Positions 42,240-54,779 of a DNA stretch of 64,000 nt are shown here, one piece after another. The DNA is from Gnetum montanum (lineage: Eukaryota; Streptophyta; Gnetopsida; Gnetales; Gnetaceae). The stretch is from NCBI GenBank assembly GCA_015680685.1, contig MNCI01000556.1:379544-443543 (forward strand), read 5' to 3'. Made by a program: the position numbers and the translations under genes. Every line of letters starts with the position of its first letter. Within the stretch, counting starts at the first letter, position 1. The notes beneath the pieces were generated by a model that was given only the letters and a program-made list of their open reading frames with translations, was not told the origin of the DNA and did no database searches.

Positions 42240-44266
42240 CTAAACCCCTCTAGTAGCTTGGAGATGTGAGGAAAATCAAATGGTCCCAGGTAGTGGAGAC
42301 TCTTGAGGTACTGAAGGACCTTCTCCTACCTCTAATGCACATGAAAATTGTGGTTGAGATGGTGGTGATGGCCACTTTGGCTATAGTTGCAACATTTAGT
42401 GGAAGACAGAAAGCATCCAACAATGCCTTCATCTTCTTCTCCTTACTCCAAGGATCATACATGGTTGTGGACTACTATGAGAACATATTATGGATAGAGC
42501 ATTACTAGGAATAGCTCCTTCATGTTGACAAACTAGAATGCATATTAGTTTCATTCAATGTCAAATGATTTGATAACATTTTACAACTCCTGGTAGTCAT
42601 TCATTCTGTAGGCTAGGTTGTTAGTAGTTGATCTTTGATCAGTGAAACATGCTATGAAAACTTTGAGTTCAACATTTCTCATTTCTAGATTTTTCTTGGT
42701 CTCCTTGTGATGCTTGAACTTGACCTAATACAACAAATATGAGCTTGTCACCTTCTTTTCCATCTTTGACCATAGCCTTCTATAGCACTTGCATATTGGA
42801 GGTTGTTAAGCTCCATGTATTTGGTCATTTCCTTGATCTACAACACTTGAGGTGGATCTTTGCTTTGTTGTACATGTTTAGCCCATCAAAGATGGACTAA
42901 CACATGTCACCTCCTTGTTGAAGCTACTGGAGGACCTTGTTGACTTTCACCTCAGCTAGTTAAATTTCTTTCTCATTGATTTCTTTCTGCAAGTTGACCT
43001 GATTCCTATAATGGTTTTTGACCCTTTCAAACTTGAGGGCCTCATTTTTCCAAGCAACAATCTCAATTGTAGATTTCTAGCATATGGCACGGACCTCTTT
43101 CATTGAGAGATTGTGAGTTTCTACTACCAACCTTCTTAATTCAGTGTTCACCCTGGTAAGCTGCTCCTACTATTAATGAATAAATTACATGATTTGCTCT
43201 TTTTGTACATCAATAGTTTGCAAGCGATAGTCTTTTGTAGTAAGAGCAACATTTTTCTAACAAATATTTAACAAGTCCTTCTAAATGTTGTAGGTCATGT
43301 CATTTGCTAAGGCCTAGTTAATGATCACCAACTTCTTTATGTACTCAACCTCTTGAAGTTTGTGTTGAAGCTATTGGAAAGCTTCATCTCTTGTGATTTC
43401 CTAGCTAAGTACAGTGGGATTAGTGAAGTGGGCTCTAAGTTTTGCAACTTCTGTAGCCAAGAAGTACTTCTTAGCTTTACTATTTTAAGTTGGGAATCAA
43501 CAATTGGGTAGTTTTCCCTAGCCTTAAGTAGCTCTGAATAAGTTGTAGTGATGTTATTCAAAAGGTTAAAGACCTCCAAAAGTAATTGGTTGATTCCCAC
43601 CAATTGGTCCAACAATTTCTCATGTTGGCTACATTGAATCTCTCACTAGTTTATCCTACTGATGTTTGCATATCCTTGAATGTAGAAACATCTAGCATAG
43701 ATGTTGCAAGAGCATTGAGTGGTTTAGCCACTCAATTAGCTACCACCTCTGTTGTTGTTTCCTATCCTTGGTGCTACATCACCAAGACGGTAGCTTCCTC
43801 ACCCTCTTTCAATTATACTAAAAAAGTAGACATTCCAGAAGATAGATAAGCTTCCCCCATATACCATTCTCCACTAGAAGTGAGAATGGAAAACATGGAA
43901 GAGTTCTAAAGTTGAGTTTTGATTTCTGGTGAGGAAAATTTCAAGAAGGATCCAAATTTTAGCTCCTAAAGAGTAGATTTTTGAACCTTATTGGATTCAA
44001 TTTATCTTAAGCAAACCTCTATCAAAATAACCTCAAGGTTTGGCCTTGGGCCCAATGCCTGGTCTTGGTGGGATTTCGCTATTGTAGCGTCAAGAATCTA
44101 TTGGACAAATTCCACTTCAAGCTCCTTCCAAAGAGGTCCCATTGCATAGATCTTTGCTACCTACTCCTAGGGTTGTTCTACCTATTAGCCTCTTCTAGTT
44201 CTAGGCTACTTGTCCCTTGATTAGGATGATCCCACCTCCAAATCCATGCTTTCCTTCTTTTACCAT
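42240..44266 (-). pseudogene. extra 3' ORF (env position), element H
   Basis: It starts MVKEGKHGFGG at 44266, immediately after GTGATTATAG. Open pieces include 43337-43615, reading MLDQLVGINQLLLEVFNLLN, which matches DQLVGIGQLILDIFDFLDN in G. The C-terminal half is Lys/Glu/Leu-rich and probably coiled coil. It is shorter than in C and has more stops. Product and function are unknown. Confidence 0.65.
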
Positions 44267-46450
44267 CTATAATCACAACATAATCAAGGATTAGCATGTA
44301 GTGTGTAACTTATAGCATTTAGGTACCTTGTCTCTTTGGGAAATTACACTTGGCTAAGTTGTGATGATGGAAAATTGATTATTTTAATATTATTTCATTT
44401 ATATGGCTACCAGAGTTTGTTGGAAGGGTTTAACTCTCATAAATTGATGATTTTAATGTTATTTTATTAGTTAACACTTTGTGAAAGTTAGAAAAATTTT
44501 GAAAAAATTTCATAAGAAATCTATGGTTTGTGGCCCCCAATGACATAGAGCTCATCTTTGATAGCTATAGGACTAAAATACAAGGTAACTTGCATAAGAA
44601 ATATGTAAGGTAAGGGCTGTAAAAGACTCTATGCTTTCGAAATGGCAAAAACACCTTCCTTGTTTAAGGAAAAATGACAAAAAATTGGCAAAGTGTTATG
44701 CATATTTATAGGATTTTTTCATTGTGTCAATGGAATCCCATTGACAAGATCATATTGATGCAGCTAGCCATGTCAATGGGATTCCATTGATAGAGCTAAA
44801 AGAAAAAAGTTTTCTTTTGAAAACTAAGGCAAAACAAGGAATTTTCTTGCAAATTTAGAGTTCAAAAGAAGCCAATGAAGCCATGAACATGATGAAATGC
44901 ATGAAGAGGACCAAATATTGCACAAAAAGAAGATTTTAGATAGAGAAAATTAATGAAGGAGTGCACAATTAGATGTAATTGATGGGGCACACAAAAGATC
45001 TGATAGCAAAAATGCCTAAGGGATTTGGAACTTAATCATCCTAACTAAGAATTATGCAAGTGGGTTCTTCTCATAGTAGGCTCATGCCCTTAATGTCCTT
45101 GCATAACCTTAAACCAAGGAGTCCATGGGCCCCATGTTTGATTAATGGTCACAATGGCTAAATACCAAATCACAAAAGAAAATAACAAAGAACTTTAATT
45201 GTATCAAACTAAGACACTGAAAAAAACATGATAAAAGGCAATGATGTGAGTTATGGGAGGTAGTAGTCGATGAGAGAGAAGGTGGAATGAAGACATGAAT
45301 GATGGTCACATGAAGTTCTTTATGGATTTTGTGGTTAAAATGACTTGATAACATCCATCCTTAGTTTGGGTTAAAACCATCCACTACCAATGACTTTGCA
45401 TTGAAACTCTTTGACTTGTTCATCCTTCAAGGCACAAACATACATCCATAGATCAATTACCATTCCAAAATGAGAAGAAAAGAGAAGTAGGAAATGAGAA
45501 GGGTCTTAGTTAGAGGGGATCTTTAGGCATGGATAACATGTCTTTCTAGTCTCATAACTAGTGCTTGTAGTTCATTAATTTGTCCAAGAGTGTGCTTTGA
45601 ATTTCCATAATTGACTTTGTTTTTTTTAATTTTTGCATTTTTGTGAAATTTTTGCATTTTTTGTGGATGGGAACCACACCATGCAAAGACTTTAGCTTCC
45701 TATTATTGGTCAATGTAGGGATGGTAAAGGACCCATGAAATACTAATGCACCCAAGAGGAATGGCAACTACAGAAAGTGCCAAATCTCCTTGAAGTCAAA
45801 CCCTATCTATCCATTTAACTCTTTCCAAGTTTAAAAACTACCAAGTTCACAAGTTCATTAAAGTTTCTATTTAATGAAGGGATGTCATACTTCCAAAATA
45901 AGGGCATACCATACAGTTTTATGGATGGATGGATGATGTGGACTCACTACCTATAATAATGAAAGGAATCATGTCTTAATTATCAACATAAAAATTTAAA
46001 GATAGAATCAAAACATTAGTAATCAAATAATGTTGTAGTACAAACCACCATCAATAGTAGCTATAGTTGCATTATTGTCCTGGTAGCAATAAAGGAAAAG
46101 AAGGAAAACATAAGAAAATCATAAATAAAATAAAGTAAAATGTAAAAAAAAATTGTAAAATATTCAAGAAAATGGAAAAAAACTAAAAATGGTGTAAAAT
46201 AAAAATGGAAAAATTAGAAAAATGAAAAATGAGAAGCCACATTAATTGATCAGCATGGATGGCCATCTCCTCCATGGTTGAGTTGGAAGGAGGAGATCTA
46301 AAAAATTAAATGTGGCTATCCATATGATGAGGTGTTGATGTTACTTACTCTCTTGTGTTCATGGAAAGGCTTTATTTGTTGGAAGTTAACTAACAACTTC
46401 TTAAATGGGTTTTTAGGTTTGTAGATTAACATGACCCCAAAAGAGAAATT
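44267..46450 (-). other. post-pol spacer of element H
   Basis: It is non-coding. It carries the conserved blocks at 45058-45080 and 45674-45695 (reverse of AAGTCTTTGCATGGTGTGG) and A-rich runs near 46080-46230. A decayed copy of the internal polypurine sequence is near 46268. The U3-like block is listed separately. Confidence 0.6.
44700..44800 (-). promoter_or_regulatory. U3-like promoter block in the spacer of element H
   Basis: On the minus strand it reads AGCTGCATCAATATGATCTT then GTCAATGGGATTCCATTGAC and CCTATAAATATG. The 3' LTR of H reads AGCTACATTAATAGGATCTC then ATCAATGTGATCCCATTGAC and CCTATAAATGTG. Over the 41-base block I count 8 differences. TATAAATA begins 444 bp before the extra ORF's ATG at 44266. 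This is the clearest of the three U3-like spacer blocks. Confidence 0.6.
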
Positions 46451-47335
46451 TTCATAAATAATATAAAATCCTTTTAATAACATTTAGAACTTGGTTTGTT
46501 GTGGCACGTGTGTAGGATTACAGTAAAGGACCTTATCACTAGGTTGAAATTTCACTTTCCTTATTTTAAGATCATGGTGTTGCTTGTTGAATGCTTTGTG
46601 CACTTTATTTGAGGATAGGGCCATTAATCGATTCACATCTAGCATGTTTATATTTATCAATCTTTCTTTCTGTTGTAGGCCAAGGTCAAGGTCAAGGTCA
46701 CAAGTAGTTGATAATGTACAAAGCTCTGATTGGATTGGAAGTATTAGTAGTTTTCTATACACAAGCTCTGAGGGAGAGTAGCCTATAAGTAATTTCCAAG
46801 TTGAGTGATAGGCCCAAAGGGCATCATTGAGTTTGGTGCTTCAATCCTTCCTATATTTACTAACTATTCTAGTTAGTATTTTAGTAAGCTCCCTATTTGT
46901 AATCTTAGGTTGACCATTGGCTTGGGGATGGTAGGGTGTTATTAGTTTATGTTCAACCCCCAAGTGTTGTATAAGCTTCCAAAAGTTGATGCTTGTAAAG
47001 TAAGTTCCATTGTTAGAAATCAATACATGTGGCACTCCAAACCTATTTACAATACTTTGTTATACAAACTGAGTAGTCAAAGAAGATGTGCAATCGGTGA
47101 CAACTATAGCTTCCACTCATTTAGTGCAATAGTCAACTACTATTATGATATATGCCTTTCCATTTGACATGGGTGATGGGACTTAGGAAGTCAATGCCCC
47201 AAATATCAAAGGGCTCAGTGATTGAATTCACTATTGTAGCTTCTCCATACGAGTGATCATTCCACCATCATGTTGGCAACATTTACAAGAGCTGATGAAG
47301 TGATGGGCATCCTTGAAAAATATTAGATAATACTA
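46450..47335 (-). pseudogene. integrase remnant (element H)
   Basis: On the minus strand it reads HHFISSCKCCQ (zinc-binding HHCC region), VDYCTKVEAIVV-like core, FGVPHVLISNNGTYF, TPYHPQANGQPKITNRE and KVHKAFNKQHHDLKIRKVKF. The catalytic SDN Asp has become Asn and the Glu of QVEV has become Lys (QPKI), so the active site is lost. It is collinear with the G integrase. Confidence 0.88.
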
Positions 47336-48020
47336 TCCTAACATTAAGATCTTAATAGCCATGCATCTCCCAACATAGTGACCCCCATAAGGACCCTTAT
47401 AAGTATATTTGAGAATGTACAGTTGATTAACATCAAGTATGTACCATCAAACCAAGCCATCAGTGCATATCTTGTAAAGGTGTCCATTGATTTCCATGAA
47501 GCATTTTTCCTAGTGAAGAAACTATTGTTTCATTTTATGGTCCAACTCATGGCATCTCTTAAGTGAGAAGGTAGATGAGAATGCCATTGTACCAATTAGT
47601 CTTAGTGGGTACTTCTTCAGTTACACATTTGACAAAAAGAAGTTCATTAAAAAATTGATTAGAAAGTAGGCTCTCATCCTCTTTGCTATCCCATCCTAAT
47701 CGAGACACATGCTCAATGATCACATTCTTGGTCCTTTTGATCTACCATCATGAGATTGAATTCCTATAAGATCACTAATCACCATATGACATAGGGGCTC
47801 ACCATTGGATTATTCATCAGAAATCGAATTGCACTATGGTCTCTATGCACAAACACCTTATATCCAAGTGCATAGCACCAAAATTTTTCCAAGGCATACA
47901 TCACTACCATTAGCTCTTTCTCTAGTGTGATGTAGTTTAGCTATGTACCCATAATGCTTCTAATCATACAGTGGATGTAGTATGAACAATTTTTATCATC
48001 AAATTATGTGAGCATGGCTT
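47336..48020 (-). pseudogene. RNase H and linker remnant (element H)
   Basis: On the minus strand it reads LEKFWCYALGYKVFVHRDHS, AIRFLMNNPMV and EFNLMMVDQKDQECDH, matching the FEKFRSYLIGSKVIVYTDH-type region of Ty3/gypsy RNase H. Stops are frequent. The linker to integrase is not otherwise informative. Confidence 0.7.
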
Positions 48021-49095
48021 CCATGGCATAATTTGATGCATCTGTCATTATGTGGAAGAGCATGCTCACATTCCTTGGTCCATATAAATAGAACATGGTC
48101 CTTTGTCAACTCCACCAATGGTTTGGTGATCTCAAAGAAATTCTCAATGAAGTGCCAGTAGTAGCCAATGTAGCCAAGGAATTATTAAACATCTTTGATA
48201 TTTTTTGGTTTTTGGGTAATTCCTTGGATGAACCTTATTGTTTTAGGATCCACCCTAATCCTTGCTTCCAATATTTGGTGTCCCAAAATAATGGCCTCCT
48301 AAATCATTAGATGGCTTTTTTGTGAGTTGAGCCTAAGGTTCTTCTTCACACACCTTTTTAGCACTTACTTAAGATGTTCTATGGATTGCTAAAGTGTATC
48401 CCCATAGGTGGAAAAGTCATCCATAAAGACTTCCATATCACTACCAATCTGCTATTGGAAGATGCTTAGGACAAAGCTTTGGAAGATTGTAGGGGCATTG
48501 CATAGACCAAATGACATCTTTTTGTATGCAAAAATCCTTTAGGAACATGTGAATGTTTTTTTGTCCAAATCTTTAGGTGCAATCTAGATTTGGTTATAGC
48601 CACTATAAGCATCCAAAAAGCTATAATAGCAATGCCTAGAGATGGAATTCAACATCTAGTCGACAAATTGTAATGGAAAATGATCCTTATATGTTACCAT
48701 GTTCAATAGCTTGAAATCAACATAGACCCTCCACTTGCTACCTTTCTTTGGCACTATCACGAATGGGCTAACCCACTCACTATCTGCAATGGCATAAATA
48801 AACCTCACCTTGAGGAGCTATTCAATATTTTCTTGGACAATATACTATAGTTTGGGGTTCAATTGCTACTATGGCTACCTTTTTAGCTAATTGAAGCATC
48901 TGTGTAGATGTAGTGCTTGCATATCCATGAATCAATTCTAATAAAATCATGATATGCCCATGTAAAGGTTGTTGGCCATTTGTTGATGACCTTCAATAAC
49001 TTCTCTGTTTGTTTAGAAGGAAGGTTAGCATTGATTATGAATGGCTTGCCATTATTTAAGAAAGTGTATTTCATTCTAGCCAATAGATTTTTCAA
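48021..49095 (-). pseudogene. reverse transcriptase remnant (element H)
   Basis: On the minus strand from 49095 the linker KQTEKLLKVINKWPTTFTWA leads into ADSEWVSPFVIVPKKGSKWR, DFKLLNMVTYKDHFPLQF, the SFLDAYSGYNQI palm motif, MSFGLCNAPTIFQ and the catalytic EVFMDDFS (plus strand 48417-48441), then a thumb with FLGYIGYYWHFI. All palm and finger landmarks are in place. The YMDD-type motif is kept as FMDD, but at least six stops interrupt the domain. It is the only reverse transcriptase core in the window. Confidence 0.9.
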
Positions 49096-49299
49096 CTCTA
49101 GAGACTCCTATTTAAATATCTCAAGGATTTTCAACTCTCCAAGAGACTCCATTTCATCTATGCCTTTGAGATAAGCACTTGTTAAGCTCTCTATTTGTTC
49201 CATGCATATGGTTGTGTTGCTTTCAAGTTTAACTATTAGCCATTGAATTCCCTCCTATTTTATGGCTATTGGATACAAGAACCTTTGAATTTTAGATAC
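49096..49299 (-). pseudogene. protease-RT linker remnant (element H)
   Basis: On the minus strand it reads NGWQWLIVKLESNTTICMEQ-like sequence around 49200-49260, matching QWLIADQESNSLTCRE in B. No catalytic motifs. Confidence 0.5.
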
Positions 49300-49560
49300 A
49301 TCTACACAAGGCTTGCATGTTGAGATTGTTGCTCTTCTTGAGAGTAGACAAGTTTTAAGCTTTGTACAGTTCATGAAATATCAAATTCACACTAGAACCT
49401 AAATCCAAAAGAGCCTTGCATGGCTCATTTATAGTGATTTGCAAATAGATTAGAGAACTCTTAGGATTAGATCTCTTCTTAGGAGGGTGGCAAACCTTTA
49501 TCTAATTCATGATTATATGGATCAAGATGACAGTATGGATCTTAGGAGGCATTTGGTTTG
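49300..49560 (-). pseudogene. retropepsin remnant, truncated (element H)
   Basis: On the minus strand it reads CHPPKKRSNPKSSLIYLQI and NEPCKALLDLGSSVNL with the catalytic Asp in DLGS. The C-terminal GRAWL half seen in A and B is deleted or scrambled between 49260 and 49370. Confidence 0.7.
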
Positions 49561-51160
49561 AAGGGAACTTGAATGATATTGCAAAGAATGAAGGAGAAGT
49601 AGGGGTATTAGCTACAAGTATCTATGAGGACTTGGTAGGACTATTGGTTTAGAAGAAGGATATTTTCCAAGGCTTATTATCTAAACCACTTGGTTGGGAA
49701 GTTAGTTGTAAGTTAACTACCCTTGTGGCATTCCTTTGTTGCAACTAGGCTAGAATTTTGCCATACATAGATGGAGCTGGTGGTAATTAAATTAAGGGTG
49801 GAGGTACAAGTGTAGAAGGATGAAGAGGGTAATGTGGAAATGGGGTTTTCCCTCTTGTAGATTATGCTCAATAGTACTCAAGAGGGTAGTCATGGTGCTA
49901 GAATGAGGCATGATTGAAAGAGTCACACAAAGAAATGGGCTACTAAACATAATACCCATATGGATTTGGCTGCCTATAAGGGTACTACTACCATGGTGGT
50001 AGCATCTACCATGAATGTGGGTGCTGCCACTACTAATACTGCTCATGAGGTTGAGGTGGAGCTCCACTTGGATAATAAGCTTGTTGATGAAACTACCTAT
50101 AGTTTCCATGAGGATAAGACAACCTCATGGGTGCTTACCTTTTCACCAATTAGGATTTAGAGCATACACCTTGAATTCCTACAAGTCTAACATAATAGGA
50201 CAACATCCCTTAAGATGTTCATATTGTCAAATGTCACACCCATCATCTTCTTCTTTGGTTTTAGAATCCACAAGCTCATCTATAGCAACAATTTTACCCT
50301 TACCCTTCTATTGGACATGTTCAGCTTCCTTCCTTCTCATACAATCACAATCACTACTTTGATTTTTAGATTCCTCTATAATTTTTAGAGCAATTTAAGA
50401 CTTTTCATCCAAAGAGTACCATATTTTTTCTACCTTGGAAAATATTTCATAAACATATTGTTGTATTTGCAAGGTCTTTCATTACACAACTTCATCAAGT
50501 GGTGCCTCCTCATTGTTATAGAACAAGACATCCATTTTAGGAATGTAAGGATCCAAATTATTTTCCTCCACACTTTCCCTTCTCCTCAAATTTCTTTCTT
50601 CTTTGATCACTTGGTTAATCAACCTTTGGATCTAATTGATCCTTAGTTTTGAAAGTCTTCCTTGGGCATAGACCCCAAGAATTCTCCTCATTTCTATGTA
50701 GAGCCCATCTATGACATGGTGGAGCTACTTCCTTTGAGAAAAGCCATGGCTAGTGCATCAATGTAAGAGAGAATAATACTTGCCCATGGTCACATCCAAG
50801 GATTCATGTGTTCCTTGCCTCCATCCATGGATTTGCTTTCTCATGTTTGATACATAGGAGTATGTTTGATACTTGTCATTGAAGTGCTTAAGCATCATAC
50901 TCCATCATCTAATTGATTTCAACTCTAAGGATCGATACCAACTTTTGGCTTTCTTGATTAGTATCATTAAAAATAGCTTGAGATTTTTTCATTCATTTTC
51001 CATGGTTTGTAAGACCCATGCATCATGAAAGGCTTGAAGATAAATCTATAGATCTGAATTGTATTCCCCTTCAAACTTAAAAATATTATTCATATACAAT
51101 AGTTTAATGCTACTATCTTTCACATGCCTTGTTGAAACCCTCATGGCTTCTAAAATGTTA
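49561..51160 (-). pseudogene. gag remnant (element H)
   Basis: On the minus strand the capsid-like core (about 50640-51110) reads YLQAFHDAWVLQTMENE, AKSWYRSLE, MLKHFNDKYQTYSYVSNMRK, GWRQGTHESLDVTMGKYYSL and RILGVYAQGRLSKLR. It then continues with the charged segment (LINQVIKEERNLRRRESVEE) and a Tyr/His/Pro-rich tail at 49790-50110. Many stops are present. It is clearly collinear with B and C. Confidence 0.8.
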
Positions 51161-52210
51161 ACCATATTTCTAGTTGCAAGCACAGGCTCATCATAGTCAT
51201 GGCAATCTTTGTGATCATGATTTCTATGATGTTCTCTACTATCACTTATTTCATGATGATGGGCCTCCCTTGATTACCCAACCTCATCTCTCTATTATTC
51301 TAGTAGTATCTACAACCATCCTTATCCTAATAGTCACCTCCATCATAATTTCTATCAAGTCTATAACTTTAGTCAGAGTTTGAGGAGGCAGAGGAAGAGG
51401 ATGCTGAAGATGAAGAGGGAGGAGAGTCACCACCAAAGTAATTTATGCTACCCCCTCTTCATTGTTCATGGCCACAATTGTTATCATTGTGATGCTTGTT
51501 GTTGCTCTTGCCATGACTCCCTCCTTTGGAACCCCTATGGTCATGGGATCCATTATTTCCTAAACTAGGATTATCTATAGTGAAGTGTAGATGCTAGTTA
51601 AGGCCCTCCTCATTAATGAGGGAAGGTGACTTAGTGAATTAGAAAGTACCTGAAAAGACCACTTCCCCTTCCTTTTGGCCTAGCAGGAATAAGGGGTTTG
51701 TGAACCATTTCCCCTTCTAAGCCTCATACTAAGCTTCTTCTTATTGATCTCTCTTGTGTTGTGCTCTAGTAAGATGATAATCCTAATAATTATGATCCTA
51801 CAAAACATATTTAGCATGAAGCCCTGATATGCCCAATCTCATGAGATTTTGGAACAACATAGTAGGAATTGCATAATCGGATGACAACACAGTGTTGTTC
51901 TCCATGTCCCTCCACTATATTTATTCATTCTAGTATAAGATGAAGGTAAAATTCAAAGTGGAAGCATCCAAATGTGTGTAGACAACTTTGCATTGTTGGG
52001 GCATAGGTGGTTTAGGGCCCTTCTTCCTTGGATTGGAATTATGCTTGAATTGTAGTAGAGATTATTCCATGCAAGAAGAAGTGATTAGAGTTTTTGGAAA
52101 ATAGTGTGCTTGTGATATAATTTGTTTTTTTAATGATTTATCTTTGTAAGGTTTGTTAACATGTCATTGGGTGATTTCACTAACTTCCTAGATAAAGCAC
52201 ATAGCTAACT
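51161..52210 (-). other. 5' leader of element H
   Basis: On the minus strand the gag-proximal 300 bp encode His/Asp/Arg-rich sequence, as in A and B. The rest shows nothing coding. A short open stretch on the plus strand at 51174-51568 is antisense to this. Confidence 0.45.
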
Positions 52211-52233
52211 AGAGTCCCCAACAATAGTGTTAA
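52211..52233 (-). other. primer binding site, tRNA-Asp type, decayed (element H)
   Basis: On the minus strand TTAACACTATTGTTGGGGAC follows the 5' LTR directly, aligning with TTGGCGCCGTTGCCGGGGAC with several transitions. Confidence 0.65.
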
Positions 52234-52637
52234 TGAAGAGTAGTGAGCAGTGCCTACACCTAACCATATGAATCACTGCCATTCACTGAGGGATCCAATC
52301 GAATTTCATAGACTTTAGCTCTCTAAGTACACTGGGTCTAGGTAGTAAATCTAATTGACATGATTATCATCTTCTTTGTTTCTTTTTGAAGTACAAAGGT
52401 ATGGTTAAGTGTAACTGAGGCATATGATTTTCATCATTTTATATTTTTCATTAATTTGCCTCAGTGCTAGGAATAAAGTAATTAAATTTTTAATTAATCT
52501 AATAACTAATTAATCCTTAACTAATCCTAACATAACCATTTGTTTCCACTCTTTGTACACATCCTAAACACATTGCAACACTACTAGGTTACCAAGAATT
52601 AACATATGTTTGAAGTGGTTGTACTTATGTGTGTTAC
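52234..52637 (-). repeat. 5' LTR of element H, left part
   Basis: It begins TGAAGAGTAGTGAGCAGTGC and follows the 3' LTR until GTGTGTTAC, where I is inserted. The last five bases (GTTAC) are I's target duplication. Confidence 0.9.
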
Positions 52638-54471
52638 TGAAACACCACAAAATTTCAGCTTAATAATTTGGAACAAGATCGACTTAAACCCTTTTCAGAA
52701 TTCAGGAGGAAAAACTTAACTAAGGCATGGAACTCACACCCAGCTTGTTCAAGCCAGCTTGCTCATGATGTCAAGCTAGCTTGCCCTCAACATGACCAAC
52801 CCCAATAACTTCCAAATTAGGTCAAAATGGTCCTAATTTGAATGGGCAAGGTCTCCTCGGGGCCCATTGATGACTGCTCCAAGTTTCAGCATCCAAAATC
52901 CAAGATTTCAAGTCAAAATCGCACAAATATTGCTACTCACGCTGAGGTCACGCCAAGGTCACGCTCGTAGCATGAGTCCAGCATGAGTAACCTAAAATAG
53001 CCCTAAAACAGTGTTAAAATGGCCTAATTTTGAGGGTACAAGGCCCCCTCGAGGTCCACTAATGATTGCTCTAGATCCCAGCCCTCAGAATTCTAATTTT
53101 AGGCCCGAAAATACATCATTTTTAGCACTCACGCTGAGGTCATGCTAGAGTCACGCCCAACTCACGCTGACAGTGTGAGCTGAAAAAATGACTTGGATCA
53201 AGGCACAAACAGGCTTAGACTTTGCATGCAGATTGTCCCCAAGGCTAGGAAGTAGTTACACTTGAAAGAAAGGTCTCAAAAAATCAAGATTTGAGTGAAA
53301 TGGACCATCTTAGCTTGCTCATGCCCAGGTCATGCTGGGGTCACGCTGACAACGTGAGCTACCAAGAGTGGCCCAAATCCAAGCACAGACAGGCTCAAAT
53401 TAAACATATAGGACATCGTCTAGGTTAGGTAGTAGTTACACTTCAAAAAATATCTTAAAGGTGAAATTTCAACACAAAATGCATAATTTTTGGTCATGCA
53501 TGCTAAGGTCACGTTGGCAGCATGAGCCCAGCATGAGCACTAGTCACAATCAAGAAAAAGAACTTTAGACATGCACTGAGGGCACGCCAGGACAAGATCA
53601 ATGCATGCTGGTGACCTTGGTAAAGCAAAACATTTCTAGCAATAGCCAAGTCACAGATTTAGAAATTCCAAGCGAGCCAGAGACAAATGCTCTTGTTGTA
53701 CATTATCAGTCATTGTAAATTTTTCACATTTTCGAGCTTATCAAGCTCTTATGCTACAAATTGTACATGGGTGTAAGCTAGCTTGCGCAAGCTAAAATAG
53801 ATTGTAAGATACAGTGTATCTGGTCTAGGATGTCGTCTACCTATGTAAACCTATCACATGATCCATTTTTTGCTCATCTCACAGCCATTGACATCATTCA
53901 CAAATCCTACTCTCGAGCCTAGCAAAATATATAAATACCCTGTTCATTGACATAAATGGGGTTGGTAATTTTTGCAAAAAGGATTACCTAAAGAGCATTG
54001 AATGGCAACCTTGGATGCTCGAGCGCATGCGATCCCTAGCACTTGAGCATCTGCAAATGCTTCATCCTTCATCCCAGGGCTTGATGCTTGACCTACCATC
54101 TATGCACGCAGCTATGTTTTAACTGGTTCACTTTATTCTCTAAATCAATACAATATAGTCTTTTGCCTTCCATTACACTATTTACATTATTTTTGGTTCA
54201 TTGTTTACATTTTCATGATTTTGTTACATTCTTACATTACATCTATGCTCTGTTTACATATTTCGTGTTACGTTTGCTACGATAACCCTAGCGCAAGCCA
54301 TAGCTTATGCTTGGGGAAGTCCTTGGTTGACTTTTGTGCAGACCATTCAAGGCACTCTACCTTCATTTTTCTAGCTTACCCTCATGTGAAGGCAGGCTCA
54401 TCTGTATCTCTCTGGAGATCTTTCGGCGTTCGTTTTCCTCTAGCCTTACGCCAATGATTTTGGATGGTACA
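52638..54471 (+). repeat. 5' LTR of element I, with internal subrepeats
   Basis: It runs from TGAAACACCACAAAATTTCA to TGGATGGTACA. Four diverged subrepeats of about 176-194 bp, each carrying a CTCACGCTGAGGTCACG-like core, start near 52934, 53123, 53317 and 53493. TATATAAATA at 53928-53937 is the likely core promoter. Confidence 0.93.
53928..53937 (+). promoter_or_regulatory. TATA box of I 5' LTR
   Basis: TATATAAATA is followed by CCCTGTTCATTGAC; the 3' LTR has TATAAATA at the equivalent place (60426-60433). Confidence 0.6.
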
Positions 54472-54494
54472 AAAATTGGCGCTAGAAGGAGGAC
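54472..54494 (+). other. primer binding site (element I)
   Basis: AAAATTGGCGCTAGAAGGAG follows the LTR end within four bases. It resembles the TTGGCGCTAGAAGGAGG-type sites of Tat-group elements, from memory, and differs from the tRNA-Asp sites of the other elements here. Confidence 0.6.
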
Positions 54495-54578
54495 CAAACA
54501 TGTTTATTGTTTAATCAAAACCTTGATCATGCTACTTGTTCAAATGCTGTGCAAACCAAGTGCTAAAACTCATGCTCA

Positions 54579-54682
54579 TGCTATAGTACTTACGTTGCTA
54601 TAATAGTCACACTGCTATAGTAGTCATGCTACACACTGCTATAGTACCGCTACAGTACTACTACAGTGCCACTATAGTGTTT
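54579..54682 (+). repeat. short degenerate repeat, unit GCTAYAGTR
   Basis: At least seven variants of GCTATAGTA or CTACAGTAC follow each other with 2-15 bp spacing in the leader of element I, just upstream of gag. The units contain CTATAG/CTACAG words, so the region can pair with itself. Confidence 0.7.
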
Positions 54683-54779
54683 TTCAACAAAAACACACAA
54701 AACACATCTGTTTCAAAGCCAAATTCATCATAATGCGCACCTAACTTCAAGATGGTCTAAGTACTGACTGCCACCCAAC

